From assembly GCF_023375815.1 (NCBI RefSeq), contig NZ_CP067412.1, positions 2,790,001 through 2,854,000 of the forward strand: a DNA stretch of 64,000 nt. The letters run 5' to 3'. The notes below the pieces were generated by a model. The model saw only the letters and a list, made by a program, of their open reading frames with translations, was not told the origin of the DNA and searched no databases. Positions within the stretch are counted from its first letter, which is position 1. The number at the start of each line of letters is the position of its first letter. The position numbers were made by a program, and so were the translations under genes. Below are positions 43,704-52,901 of this stretch, one piece after another. Origin of the DNA: Pseudomonas sp. HS6 (GTDB lineage: Bacteria > Pseudomonadota > Gammaproteobacteria > Pseudomonadales > Pseudomonadaceae).

Positions 43704-44253
43704 ATCGAGGGTTTCCTCGTGGTTGTTGGCAAACGTCCCCTTCAGCTGAGGGGAGTCTTTCCTGACAGGCAGGCGACAGCCAGCACCAGGAACCACTGGC
43801 GAGGTAACGCCTGATCCGTCCGGATCCGGTGGAGCGAGTCAGTTGATTCGCGCGGGTTCGAGGTGTCTGCCTCGACTCACGCGCAGGCGTCGTCAGCCAA
43901 AACCATCAGGTCTGGCGGCGGGCGTCAGTAAAGAGGTTTGCCGGAAAGGCAAAGGGGGGATGTTCACCGGTACGTTGGTCATCTTTCTGTCCTTGATAGA
44001 AAGCAACGAAACACAGGGATAGGTTGTTCACTCTTCGAGAGTGCCAACCCGGGCAAGCACAAAAAACCATCCCTGATTTATCTTCCAGTGCTGCTGATGG
44101 CGCTCGTCGAGAAACGTTTGCCAAGTGGCCAGCATATCGCCAGCCACGCAACCCTAGTCCTGTTTGTGCGGGGCTGCCAGAAAAAGCGCCGAACGGTCAT
44201 GGCCACTGCTATCCTTCGCAAATTGCGAGATAAATAGTGGAAAAATTCGGCCT
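43704..44253. promoter_or_regulatory. Divergent intergenic region before GDL operon and LysR gene
   Basis: The 550 bases between the GDL operon and the divergent LysR gene hold no supported gene. CGAGG-GTTT-CCTCG (43706-43719) abuts the GDL peptide start codon and contains its ribosome site. CCCCTTCAG/CTGAGGGG lies at 43737-43754. No clear promoter hexamers were identified. Short open frames here have atypical composition. Confidence 0.4.
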
Positions 44254-45171
44254 ATGAACACGAATCGTGACCAATTTCCCTTGCCCGAAGACCTCAAGGT
44301 TTTCCTCACCGTCATTCGCAAGAACAGCTTCGCCAGCGCCGCCGATGAGTTGGGCTATTCGCCGGCCTACGTCAGCAAACGCATCTCGGTGCTCGAAACC
44401 ACGCTCTCGACAAAGTTGCTGCACCGCACGACCCGGCGCATTGCGCTGACCGACGATGGTGAACGGGTGCGGATCTGGGCGGAAAAACTCCTGGGGGATT
44501 TTGATGATTTTCTCGGCGAGATCGCCCAGGCCCGGCATCAGCCGGCAGGTTCGCTGCACATTTGCAGCAGCTTCGGTTTCGGCCGCAATCACGTTGCGCC
44601 GGCGATCAGTGAACTGTCGCGAACGTGTCCGAAGCTCGATATTCGCCTGGACGTGTTCGACCGCGTGGTCGATCTGGTGGGCGAGGGCTTCGATCTGGAA
44701 ATCCTCGTCGGCGATGACCTGCCGGGCCAGCATCTGGCGCGCAAACTGGTCAGCAACCGGCGAGTGCTGTGCGCCACGCCGGAGTACCTTGAACGGCGGG
44801 GTACGCCGCAATCACTTGAGGATCTGAAGGATCACGATTGCCTGGTGCTCAAGGAGCGCAACAATTCGTTCGGCATCTGGAACCTGACCCGCGACGGGCG
44901 AGATGAATCGGTGCGGGTCAGCGGGCCGTTGTCTTCCAATAGTGGCGAAATCGTCATGGAGTGGGCCTTGAGCGGCGGCGGGATTCTGTTGCGCTCGATG
45001 TGGGACGTCAAACCGATGCTCGAACAGGGGCGGCTGGTGCAGGTGCTTGAGGATTACACCCAGAGCGCCGACGTCTGGGCGGTGTACCCGACACGGCTCA
45101 GCGAGTCGGCCAAGTTGCGGGTGTGCGTGGAATTTCTCGAAGAGTATTTTCGCGACTTGTCGGTTGAATGA
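44254..45171 (+). CDS. LysR-family transcriptional regulator
   Basis: This 305-residue regulator has the HTH FLTVIRKNSFASAADELGY and AYVSKRISVLETTLSTKLLHR, then the LysR effector domain. It ends tail-to-tail with leuD, separated by a shared terminator. LysR genes near secondary leuCD copies are common, so control of leuCD is possible. The intergenic region with the GDL operon makes that operon another possible target. Confidence 0.88.
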   Translation: MNTNRDQFPLPEDLKVFLTVIRKNSFASAADELGYSPAYVSKRISVLETTLSTKLLHRTTRRIALTDDGERVRIWAEKLLGDFDDFLGEIAQARHQPAGSLHICSSFGFGRNHVAPAISELSRTCPKLDIRLDVFDRVVDLVGEGFDLEILVGDDLPGQHLARKLVSNRRVLCATPEYLERRGTPQSLEDLKDHDCLVLKERNNSFGIWNLTRDGRDESVRVSGPLSSNSGEIVMEWALSGGGILLRSMWDVKPMLEQGRLVQVLEDYTQSADVWAVYPTRLSESAKLRVCVEFLEEYFRDLSVE

Positions 45172-45205
45172 AACCGGGTGGTTCTGTGAACCACCCGGTT
45201 TTTTG
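45172..45205. terminator. Bidirectional terminator
   Basis: AACCGGGTGGTTC pairs with GAACCACCCGGTT around TGT and is flanked by A and T runs. It sits exactly between the convergent LysR and leuD stops and can serve both. Confidence 0.92.
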
Positions 45206-45208
45206 TTT

Positions 45209-45817
45209 TCAGCCCAACCAGGGATTCTCCGCGAGATGCCGTGCTTCAAAGGTGCGAATCTGCTCGGTGCGTTGCAGCGTCGTGCCGATGGCGTCCAGAC
45301 CCAGCAACAGTGACTGTTTGCGCAGCTCATCAATCTCGAAAGCGATCAATGTGCCGTCCGCCAGTTCGATGGTTTGCTCGGGCAGGTTAACGCGGATATG
45401 CGCCGTCGCGGGAGCGCTGACGACGTCGGCGACTTGCTTGAACCGCGCGGCGTCGAGCTGAATCGCCAACACACCGTTGCGCTGACAGTTGTCGTAGAAA
45501 ATCCCGGCAAACGTGGTGCCGATCAGCGCCCGGATCCCCACTTGCTTCAAGCCCCACACCGCGTGCTCACGGCTTGAGCCGCAACCGAAGTTGGGGCCAG
45601 TTACCAGAAACGCCGCGTCCTGCCAGGCCGGTTGATTGAGCACGAAGTCAGGGTTGGGTTCGCCCGAGGCGAGCAAGCGCAAATCGAAGAACAGGCCTTT
45701 ATCGAGCCCCTGACGATCAATGCCCTTGAGGAATTGCTTGGGCATGATCACATCAGTGTCGATGTTGGACGCCAGGAACGGCGCGGCGCTGCCGCTGATA
45801 GTGGTGAACGGTTGCAT
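45209..45817 (-). CDS. leuD: 3-isopropylmalate dehydratase small subunit
   Basis: This 202-residue swivel-domain subunit shows SNIDTDVIMPKQFLKGIDRQG and the substrate loop FGCGSSREHAVWGL, which are hallmark LeuD features. With LeuC it isomerises 2-isopropylmalate to 3-isopropylmalate in leucine synthesis. It starts three bases after the leuC stop. No leuB is next to it, so this may be a second copy of the isomerase. Confidence 0.9.
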   Translation of the reverse strand: MQPFTTISGSAAPFLASNIDTDVIMPKQFLKGIDRQGLDKGLFFDLRLLASGEPNPDFVLNQPAWQDAAFLVTGPNFGCGSSREHAVWGLKQVGIRALIGTTFAGIFYDNCQRNGVLAIQLDAARFKQVADVVSAPATAHIRVNLPEQTIELADGTLIAFEIDELRKQSLLLGLDAIGTTLQRTEQIRTFEARHLAENPWLG

Positions 45818-45820
45818 GGC

Positions 45821-47242
45821 TCAAACTCCCGGCGCGAAGGCGCGAACGTCAGTCAAATGTCCGGTGATGGCGGCTGCGGCGACCATCGCCGGGCTCATCA
45901 GGTGAGTGCGCGCTCCAGCGCCCTGACGGCCTTCGAAGTTGCGATTGGTGCTGGACGCACAGCGATCACCTGGCGCCAGTACGTCGTCGTTCATCGCGAG
46001 GCACATCGAACAGCCCGATTGCCGCCACTCGAATCCGGCATCGAGAAAGATCTGCGCCAGTCCTTCGTCTTCGGCTTGATCGCGTACCAGCGTCGAGCCT
46101 GGCACGATCATCGCTCGCACGTGAGCCGCGACGCGTTTGCCGCGCACCACGCGGGCAACGTCACGCAAATCTTCGATCCGCGCATTGGTGCAGGAGCCGA
46201 TGAAGGCGTGGCTGATCACTATCTCGCTCAGCAGCATGTCGGGTGTCAGGCCCATATAATCGAGGGCGCGCTGCAAACCCTGACGCAAAATCGGGTCGGG
46301 CTGGCTGGCCGGGTCGGGCACTCGTCCGCCGACCGGGGCGGCCTGATCCGGGCTGGTGCCCCAGGTGACCATCGGTTCAAGCGCCGAGACATCAAGGCTG
46401 ACTTCTCGATCGAACACTGCGCCATGATCGCTGTGCAGGGTTTTCCAGCGCTCGACGGCCTGCTCCCAGATTTCGCCTTTGGGCGCGCGCGGCTTGAGTT
46501 GCAGGTAGGCGAAGACCTTGTCGTCCGGCGCCATGAACGCCCCTCGGGCGCCGGCCTCCACGGCCATGTTGCAGATGGTCATGCGCGCTTCGACGCTGAG
46601 GTCGCTGATCGCCGGGCCGGCGAACTCGATCGCATAACCGGTGGCCCCCGAAGCGCCAATCTTTTCGATCAGCGCCATGATGATGTCTTTCGAAGTGACA
46701 CCCGCGCCTAGCTCGCCATTGACCGTCACGCGCAGGGTTTTCAGGCGTTTGTAGACCAGGGTTTGTGTCGCCAGCAGGTGTTCGATTTCCGAGGTGCCGA
46801 TGCCGAAACCGAACGCACCCAGCGCGCCGTAGGTGGTGGTGTGGCTGTCACCGGCCGCGACCACCATGCCCGGCAGAATGAAACCCTGTTCCGGCGCCAC
46901 GACGTGTTCGATGCCCTGGCGCTTGTCCAGCACATCGAACAGCTCGATACCGAAGTCGCGGCAGTTCTCTTCGAAATACGACACCTGCCGCGCCCCCCCA
47001 GCGTCGGGCATGGTCGCGGTGCGGGTCGGTGCCGTAGGGTTCACATGATCGACCACCGCCAGCGTGGCAGCGGGGCGCCAGACCTTGCGTCCGGCGTCGC
47101 GTAAACCGCTGAAAGCTTGCGGGCTGGTGTATTCGTTGGCGACCTGGCGGTCGATGTAAAGCAGCACGTGGCCCTGATCGTCGAGGGTGCAGACCGTGTG
47201 ACTGTCGATGTGTTTCTGGTACAGGGTTCTAGGGCTGGGCAT
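45821..47242 (-). CDS. leuC: 3-isopropylmalate dehydratase large subunit
   Basis: This 473-residue aconitase-family subunit has cluster cysteines in IGSCTNARIEDL and SGCSMCLAMN. The active-site stretches DSHTTTYGALGAFGFGIGTSE and GSTLVRDQAEDEGL are also present. Family proteins are usually 465-475 residues. It is coupled with leuD and convergent with a LysR gene. Its role is as for leuD; a different dicarboxylate substrate cannot be excluded because leuB is not adjacent. Confidence 0.9.
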   Translation of the reverse strand: MPSPRTLYQKHIDSHTVCTLDDQGHVLLYIDRQVANEYTSPQAFSGLRDAGRKVWRPAATLAVVDHVNPTAPTRTATMPDAGGARQVSYFEENCRDFGIELFDVLDKRQGIEHVVAPEQGFILPGMVVAAGDSHTTTYGALGAFGFGIGTSEIEHLLATQTLVYKRLKTLRVTVNGELGAGVTSKDIIMALIEKIGASGATGYAIEFAGPAISDLSVEARMTICNMAVEAGARGAFMAPDDKVFAYLQLKPRAPKGEIWEQAVERWKTLHSDHGAVFDREVSLDVSALEPMVTWGTSPDQAAPVGGRVPDPASQPDPILRQGLQRALDYMGLTPDMLLSEIVISHAFIGSCTNARIEDLRDVARVVRGKRVAAHVRAMIVPGSTLVRDQAEDEGLAQIFLDAGFEWRQSGCSMCLAMNDDVLAPGDRCASSTNRNFEGRQGAGARTHLMSPAMVAAAAITGHLTDVRAFAPGV

Positions 47243-47391
47243 GGCGTGGGCTCTGTTTCGTCAGGGGCAAAAACGGCTACTGACAGAATATTGATCGCCG
47301 AAACGGCATCAAGAGCGCTTTGGTGAAGCGGTTGAACACGAATTGTGAGCAATTCAAGTTGCTCGCTGCCGCTTTCAACGGCAGCGAACGG

Positions 47392-48459
47392 TTACGCGGT
47401 CGCGTCGAAACCCTCGTGATACTTCACCACGCCCACCGGCAACTCACCGCCAAACGCCAACGCCTGAAAGTACTCCGCCGGAATTCCCGGCAACTCCAGG
47501 TCTGCCTGAGCCTTGAAGCCGAAGCGGCCGTAGTAGCCCGGATCGCCAAGCACCACGCAACCCACTGCGCCAATCCGCTGTAACTCCGCCAGCGAGGCCT
47601 TCATCAGCGCCGAACCGATGCCTTGCTGATGGCGGGTCGGGCACACGGAGATCGGGCCCAGGCCATACCAACCTTGAGCGCCGGAGGAAATCGTCACGGG
47701 GGAAATGGCCACATGGCCAACCACCGTGTCGTTGTCAACGGCCACCAGCGAAACGCTGAGCTGACCGGCGCGGCGCAGAGCGTTGACGATGAATTGTTCG
47801 GTGTGGCTGGAGTGTTCTTCGTGCTGGAACGCCGCCTCGGTGATTCGGGCGATGGCGTCGATGTCTTCGGGGCGTTCGTTGCGGATTGTGATGTTTGTAT
47901 TCATGCGTGCTTGGGTATCCCGGTCGATCAGGGTTCGAAGGGTTTCGAACAGCGGATCGGCGTTGGTGTATTGCTTGCCGTAGGCCAGGTTGAAGCCATA
48001 GTCGAAGTCTGGCGGATTCTTCCCTTGAGTGTGTTGTAAAAGTGTTTCCAGCTTGTCCAGCGCCTTCACCGCCTTGGCTTCAGGGGAGCTCGCGTTTTCG
48101 TAATCGTCCCAGAGTGTGAGGATTTCATTTCTCAGCGCATCGTCCAGGGCGCGGGTGAGCAGCAGCAAGTCGTTGCGCTCCTGTTCGCCCTTGTCGGGAA
48201 AGTCGGCTTGATCGACCGCCGGGATGTCACCGTTGATGGCTTCGCCGAGGTCGTGGATGACGCACATTTTCAGGACTTTCAGCAGGTCGAGCCCGGACAG
48301 GTCGTCGGCGAACACGATCACCATCAGGCATAGACGCCAGCTGTGTTCGGCCGTGCTTTCGCTGCGTCCGGAAGAGGTGTGAGCGCTTCTGAGGACGTCC
48401 TTGAGCCGTTCTGCTTCGCGCAGAAAGTCGAGGCGTCCCTTGATTTTTTTGAGGTTCAT
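47392..48459 (-). CDS. HD-domain hydrolase fused to GNAT acetyltransferase
   Basis: This 355-residue fusion carries an HD phosphohydrolase of the YfbR/HDDC2 type in residues 1-180. It shows EHSW (His39) and IHDLGEA (His69, Asp70), followed by KALDKLE. Residues 187-355 are a GNAT domain (ITIRNERPEDIDAIARITEAAF, then VCPTRHQQGIGSALM and YYGRFGF). The frame is continuous across the junction. An internal ATG at 47904 begins the GNAT part but has no good ribosome site. Likely activities are 5'-nucleotidase and acetyl transfer. The two halves exist as separate proteins in many bacteria. Confidence 0.82.
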   Translation of the reverse strand: MNLKKIKGRLDFLREAERLKDVLRSAHTSSGRSESTAEHSWRLCLMVIVFADDLSGLDLLKVLKMCVIHDLGEAINGDIPAVDQADFPDKGEQERNDLLLLTRALDDALRNEILTLWDDYENASSPEAKAVKALDKLETLLQHTQGKNPPDFDYGFNLAYGKQYTNADPLFETLRTLIDRDTQARMNTNITIRNERPEDIDAIARITEAAFQHEEHSSHTEQFIVNALRRAGQLSVSLVAVDNDTVVGHVAISPVTISSGAQGWYGLGPISVCPTRHQQGIGSALMKASLAELQRIGAVGCVVLGDPGYYGRFGFKAQADLELPGIPAEYFQALAFGGELPVGVVKYHEGFDATA

Positions 48460-48544
48460 ACAGTGGCCGGGATAGAGAGAGCAGGGCTCAAAGCCTAGGC
48501 CCGGCCCAGATCATCGTCCACGCATAAAATATGCGGCGCGCGGC

Positions 48545-49102
48545 CTATAGCGTTTCCACCAGCCGTGCGGCGGTGCCGTCCGAAAGTGCGATCCGCGTCC
48601 AGCGGCAAAGACTTTCGCGGATGGGAACGAGGGTTGAATCGTTGTGGCCGGTGATGAACTCCAGTGCCGGTGGCGCCTGGATTTCTCGCCAACCGGCGTC
48701 ATCCAGCAAGGACTCCTTGTGCTGGATTTCGGCCGTCGCAAAACGCCAAAGCGACTGCCCAATCAGATCGCTCAGAGGACTGCTGAATTGCGCGGCGCGG
48801 GCCGGGGAGCAGGCCAGCAGGCGATGGGTCAGGTCGCAGACGAGGTGAACCGGGCGCGCGCTGTCAGTGACCAGTCGTGCGAGGGCCTGATCGGCCGCGC
48901 TGTCGAGTCGCGCCGCGAGTAACGTTTCGAGTTGCCGATGCGCGTCCGGGTCCATTGCCTGCACACCGCTTTCCCAACGGGAAATCGTCGACTGGGTGAC
49001 CTTGAACAACTCGGCGGCATGGCTCTGCTTGACGCGATGCAGCACTCGCCAGCGGCGCAGAGCGATGCCGGGCAGGCTGGGCTTCAACAAGGTGTCGGGC
49101 AT
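48545..49102 (-). CDS. XRE-family transcriptional regulator with C-terminal sensor-like part
   Basis: This 185-residue protein has an N-terminal HTH_3 (LRRWRVLHRVKQSHAAELF and TQSTISRWESG). The remainder resembles a PAS-like fold (LVCDLTHRLLACSPARAAQF). The ATG at 49102 is preferred over a TTG at 49117. Adjacent genes are RidA upstream and the HD-GNAT fusion downstream. The target is unknown. Confidence 0.75.
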   Translation of the reverse strand: MPDTLLKPSLPGIALRRWRVLHRVKQSHAAELFKVTQSTISRWESGVQAMDPDAHRQLETLLAARLDSAADQALARLVTDSARPVHLVCDLTHRLLACSPARAAQFSSPLSDLIGQSLWRFATAEIQHKESLLDDAGWREIQAPPALEFITGHNDSTLVPIRESLCRWTRIALSDGTAARLVETL

Positions 49103-49125
49103 GGCGATGGATCGCAAAAGGAATG

Positions 49126-49155
49126 CGGGCCGACAGTCTGAAGACTGTCGGCCCG
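49126..49155 (-). terminator. Hairpin terminator after ridA
   Basis: A 14-base perfect stem (49126-49139 with 49142-49155) lies 25 bases past the ridA stop. A CCTTTTG stretch follows on the minus strand. Confidence 0.75.
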
Positions 49156-49180
49156 TGCTGCAAATCGACGCGATATCAGG

Positions 49181-49585
49181 TCATTCCGACACTTTGGCAA
49201 TCACCTTGATCTCGAACTGAAAACCATACAGCCACGTCACGCCAACCGCGGTAATGGTCGGATGCGGCGCCTCGCCCCAGAACTCGGGCACCACTTCCCA
49301 GATGGTTTCGAAGGTCGATTGCGGATCGACCATGAACACCGTCACGTCCACCACATCATCGAAGCTGCCGCCGGCCGCGCCGAGAATGGCATTGAGGTGG
49401 GTGAAGGCCAGTCGCACCTGTTTTTTCAGATCCGGTTCCGGAGAGCCGTCCTCAAGGCTCCCGACCTGCCCGGAGACGAACAGAAAGCCGTTGGAACGAA
49501 CGGCCGGCGAATACCGGTTGCGCTCGTAAAGGGCGTGGCGTCCGGGCGGGAAAACCACGTCGCGTTTTGGCTGGGCGTTGGTCAT
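49181..49585 (-). CDS. RidA/YjgF-family protein
   Basis: This 134-residue protein has the Rid fold pattern (SGQVGSLEDG, VRLAFTHLNAIL and AVGVTWLYGFQFEIKVIAKV). RidA proteins hydrolyse reactive enamines and imines. The C-terminal Arg of true RidA is replaced, so it belongs to another Rid subgroup. It is divergent from a LysR gene, with 134 bases between, the usual regulator-target layout. Confidence 0.88.
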   Translation of the reverse strand: MTNAQPKRDVVFPPGRHALYERNRYSPAVRSNGFLFVSGQVGSLEDGSPEPDLKKQVRLAFTHLNAILGAAGGSFDDVVDVTVFMVDPQSTFETIWEVVPEFWGEAPHPTITAVGVTWLYGFQFEIKVIAKVSE

Positions 49586-49719
49586 GGGGTGTCTCCTTCA
49601 ATGGGTTGTAAGCCTGCGATGGAGAAACTCTAGGGACTTGCGTCGCTGTGATAAACGCGCAACCTTGGCGTTCACTGTTTGGTAATCCCAAACAATCGAG
49701 CCGCTATCAGAGGTGGGAT

Positions 49720-50667
49720 ATGGACCGTTTTGACGCGATGCAGGCGTTCGCCCGGGTGGTGGAGGCGGGTAGCTTCACCAAGGCCGCCGAGACTCTGCAC
49801 ATGAGCAAGACCACTGTGACCCAGCTCGTCCAGCAACTGGAGGCACGCCTGCGGGTGAAACTGCTCAACCGCACCACACGCAAGGTCAACGTCACCGCCG
49901 ATGGGGCGATTTACTACGAACGGGTGCTCCGGTTGCTGGCGGATCTGGACGATGTCGAAACCGGTCTCGGCCAGGCTTCGGCGGCGCCCCGCGGGCGGCT
50001 GCGGGTGGATGTGCCGAGCCCGCTGGCGCGCCTGATTCTGATACCGGCGTTGCCAGACTTTCACCGGCGTTATCCGGATATTCAGATCGACATGGGCGTC
50101 AGCGACCGGATCGTCGATATCATCGATGAAAACGTCGATTGCGTAGTGCGCGGCGGCGAGTTGCTGGACCAGTCGCTGATGGCGCGACGGGTCGCCGATC
50201 TGCACCTGGGGGTGTATGCCGCGCCAGGGTATCTCGCCCGCGCCGGCACCCCGGCGCATCCCCGAGAGCTGGAAGACAGCCATCATCGGGTGGTCGGTTT
50301 TCTTTGGGCACGCACCGGCAAACCGGTGCCTTATGCCTTGCGCAACGCGAGAGAGAATCTGCTGATCAAGGGCCGGCATGTGCTGGCGGTCGATGATGGC
50401 AACGCCTATCTGGCGGCAGGCCTGGCCGGTCTGGGTGTGCTCTGGCTGCCCCGCTACATGTCGGCAGAGCATGAGGCCCGGGGTGAGTTGGTGGCACTGT
50501 TCGAGGGGTGGGAGCTTGATCCGATGCCGCTGTACGTCGCCTACCCGCCGAACCGGCATATCAGCCGAAAGCTGCGGGTATTTATCGATTGGGTCGTGGA
50601 GTTGATGACTGAGCGTGCCAATGGCCCGGAACTTGCTGGTCGCGCTCTGGGACTGTCAAATAAATAG
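49720..50667 (+). CDS. LysR-family transcriptional regulator
   Basis: This 315-residue regulator has the HTH MDRFDAMQAFARVVEAGSFT and SKTTVTQLVQQLEARLRVKLLNR, and a substrate-binding domain. The ATG at 49720 follows AGAGGTGG. It is divergent from ridA and probably regulates it. Confidence 0.9.
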   Translation: MDRFDAMQAFARVVEAGSFTKAAETLHMSKTTVTQLVQQLEARLRVKLLNRTTRKVNVTADGAIYYERVLRLLADLDDVETGLGQASAAPRGRLRVDVPSPLARLILIPALPDFHRRYPDIQIDMGVSDRIVDIIDENVDCVVRGGELLDQSLMARRVADLHLGVYAAPGYLARAGTPAHPRELEDSHHRVVGFLWARTGKPVPYALRNARENLLIKGRHVLAVDDGNAYLAAGLAGLGVLWLPRYMSAEHEARGELVALFEGWELDPMPLYVAYPPNRHISRKLRVFIDWVVELMTERANGPELAGRALGLSNK

Positions 50668-50734
50668 CGAATAACGGCGATCTCGAAAGTCGGCAGGTCA
50701 GGTTGCACCGCTATTCAATCAAGGATCACTCGTA

Positions 50735-51895
50735 ATGAATATGTACATCGATATTGTCGGCGCCTGCAATTTGAGCTGCCCTTCGTGTCCGATGGGTAAC
50801 TCGGAAAACGCCAATTTCAAGAAAGCCATGCAACTCGATATGTTCAGGAAGATCGTAGAGAAGGCCCGTGGCGAAGGGGTCGAGTCGATTTTTCTGTACA
50901 ACTGGACCGAGCCGTTGATCCACCCGCGAATCGGCGAATTTGTCGAGATCATCAACGCGGCCGGTATGCGCAGCGGTATCAGTTCCAATCTGAATCTGGC
51001 GAAAAACATGGAGGCGGCGATGCTCGCCAATCCATGGTTCTTCCGCATCTCGCTGTCCGGCTTCTTTCAGCAGACGTATGAACAAGGGCACGTGGGCGGT
51101 GACATTGAAGTCGTCAAGGCCAACATGATCAAACTGCATGAGCTCAAGCAGAAACATGGCTTGACCACGATGATCGAGGTCTATTACCACCGCTACCTGG
51201 ACAACATCGAAGAAGAAGAGCTGATGCGCGAATTCAGCCAGGCCCTGGGCTTCGAGTTCTCGAGCGGCTTTTCAGTGATGATGCCGCTGGAGAAGACGCT
51301 GGCGCTGATCGAGCGCGACCCGTCGGTGACCGATACCGATCGCAAGACCCTGCAGCGACTCGCGCTGCCGCCTTATGACGACCTGGTCAATCTGGTCCGC
51401 CAGTACCCCAAGCAGGCATGCACACTCAAGGATGACTGGCTGGTGCTTGACTGCAATGGCAATACCGTCTTGTGTTGTTCCATTTTCAATCAGACCGAAT
51501 ATCAAGTCGGCAAATACCTGGACATGCCGCTGGCGCAACTGACCGAACGCAAGTCCACTCAGTCGAACTGCGTCGACATGTGCAATCGCTGCGCGAACAA
51601 CGGATTGCACATCTACGCTATGTCCCCCAACACGGGATCGCTGAAAAGTCACGCCATCAACCGGATTGTCGATTTCCACCAGCGCTCGATCAACGGCTTG
51701 CCGGTCGACGGCGAAAGGCTTGGGCGCAATGGCGAAGTCAGTGCCGAGAACTTCGACGAAGCGCAATACCTGCATATGAATCAGGACGTCAAGAACGCGA
51801 TTTCCACCGGGGCTTTTACCAGCGGTTATCAGCATTACGTAATGTTCGGTCGACTGGAAGGCCGGCTCGGCGCAGGTCAATACTCAGTCGTCTGA
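50735..51895 (+). CDS. Radical SAM protein with C-terminal repeat unit
   Basis: This 386-residue enzyme has the radical SAM motif C11-x3-C15-x2-C18 (CNLSCPSC) very near the start. A cysteine-rich SPASM-like half contains ACTLKDDWLVLDCNGNTVLCC and CVDMCNRC. The last 45 residues (FDEAQYLHMNQDVKNA to HYVMFGRLEGR) resemble a repeat of the form FDExxYLxxNPDVxxA...HyxxfGxxEGR, seen in surface and glycan-related proteins. AAGGA precedes the start. It stands alone after a LysR gene and its end overlaps the next LysR by 19 bases tail-to-tail. Substrate unknown. Confidence 0.8.
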   Translation: MNMYIDIVGACNLSCPSCPMGNSENANFKKAMQLDMFRKIVEKARGEGVESIFLYNWTEPLIHPRIGEFVEIINAAGMRSGISSNLNLAKNMEAAMLANPWFFRISLSGFFQQTYEQGHVGGDIEVVKANMIKLHELKQKHGLTTMIEVYYHRYLDNIEEEELMREFSQALGFEFSSGFSVMMPLEKTLALIERDPSVTDTDRKTLQRLALPPYDDLVNLVRQYPKQACTLKDDWLVLDCNGNTVLCCSIFNQTEYQVGKYLDMPLAQLTERKSTQSNCVDMCNRCANNGLHIYAMSPNTGSLKSHAINRIVDFHQRSINGLPVDGERLGRNGEVSAENFDEAQYLHMNQDVKNAISTGAFTSGYQHYVMFGRLEGRLGAGQYSVV

Positions 51896-52764
51896 GCCAG
51901 CGGGTCGGGTTCTGCCAGTTGAGTTGACAGCCATTGACTGAAGCATCGCGCCATCGGGTCGTTCTCGCTGTCGCGATGCGTCAGCAAGGCCCAGTTCGGG
52001 CCACGAATGGTTTGCTCCACCAGTGGCTGCAACAGCCCGTTTTGCTGCGCCTGGCGGCTGAGCAACTGACTGACCAGCGCAATCCCCAGACCTGAGCACG
52101 CCGCGTCCAGCAACAGGCCCGGATCAGAGAAGTTCAACCCCTGATCCTGCTGGCCGACATCGATCCCCGATTCCACCGCCCAATGGCTCCAGTCCATTTC
52201 CCGCTCGCCGTGCAGGGTTGTCCGCTGCGCTGCGGGCTGCGCCAACACGCTCGGATGGCACGCCGGATATAGGCGGTCGGCAAGCAGCACCTTGAAGCTG
52301 CATTCAGCCTGGGAACTGATGTCGTCGCGCACGGCGATATCGATGGTTTGTGTCGCCATGTCCGGCACTTCATCGGTGCTGTAAATCCACAGATCCACAT
52401 TCGGGTACTTACGGCGGAAATCCCCCAGACGCGGCAGCAACCAGTGCCGGGCAAACGCTGGCGTGGTGTTGAGCACCAGTTGATTGGGTTTCTGGTACTG
52501 CCCCAGCCGCCGGATCCCCACCGACAGTTGCTGCAGCATCGCCTGGGTGGTGCTGAGCAGATCGTGACCTGCGTCGGTCAGGCTGACGCTGCGCCCGCTG
52601 CGGAAAAACAGCGGCTGCTCCAGGTACGCCTCAAGGCTGCGGATCTGCTGGCTGATGGCCGATTGCGTGAGGCTCAGTTCCTCGGCGGCCTTGTGAAAAC
52701 TGCCCAGCCTTGCGGCGGCTTCGAAACCGCGCAACGAGCTGAGGGGTGGCCAGTGTTTCAGCAT
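51877..52764 (-). CDS. LysR-family regulator divergent to the agmatine operon
   Basis: This 295-residue regulator is of the GcvA-like type. It has an HTH (SSLRGFEAAARLGSFHKAAEE and SAISQQIRSLEAYLEQPLF), and its effector domain opens TTPAFARHWLLPRL. It is separated from the first deiminase gene by 137 bases in head-to-head orientation, so control of the agmatine operon is likely. The classical AguR of P. aeruginosa is TetR-like, so this is a different control scheme. Confidence 0.88.
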   Translation of the reverse strand: MLKHWPPLSSLRGFEAAARLGSFHKAAEELSLTQSAISQQIRSLEAYLEQPLFFRSGRSVSLTDAGHDLLSTTQAMLQQLSVGIRRLGQYQKPNQLVLNTTPAFARHWLLPRLGDFRRKYPNVDLWIYSTDEVPDMATQTIDIAVRDDISSQAECSFKVLLADRLYPACHPSVLAQPAAQRTTLHGEREMDWSHWAVESGIDVGQQDQGLNFSDPGLLLDAACSGLGIALVSQLLSRQAQQNGLLQPLVEQTIRGPNWALLTHRDSENDPMARCFSQWLSTQLAEPDPLAQTTEY

Positions 52765-52901
52765 GATCGATAAGTTCCTCTAATCAGTTTTCCGCTAAAT
52801 CCATCGTTTGTTTGCCCTTCAGGCCGCCATTAGCATGCACGTCAACGCCGCCAAGGCTGTTTTCATTGAACACAATGGCTTAACTCAAAGGGCTTTTTAC
52901 C

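Noticed and set aside
43906..44151. 81-codon minus-strand frame between GDL operon and LysR
   Set aside because: Atypical composition, no ribosome site, no recognisable domain.
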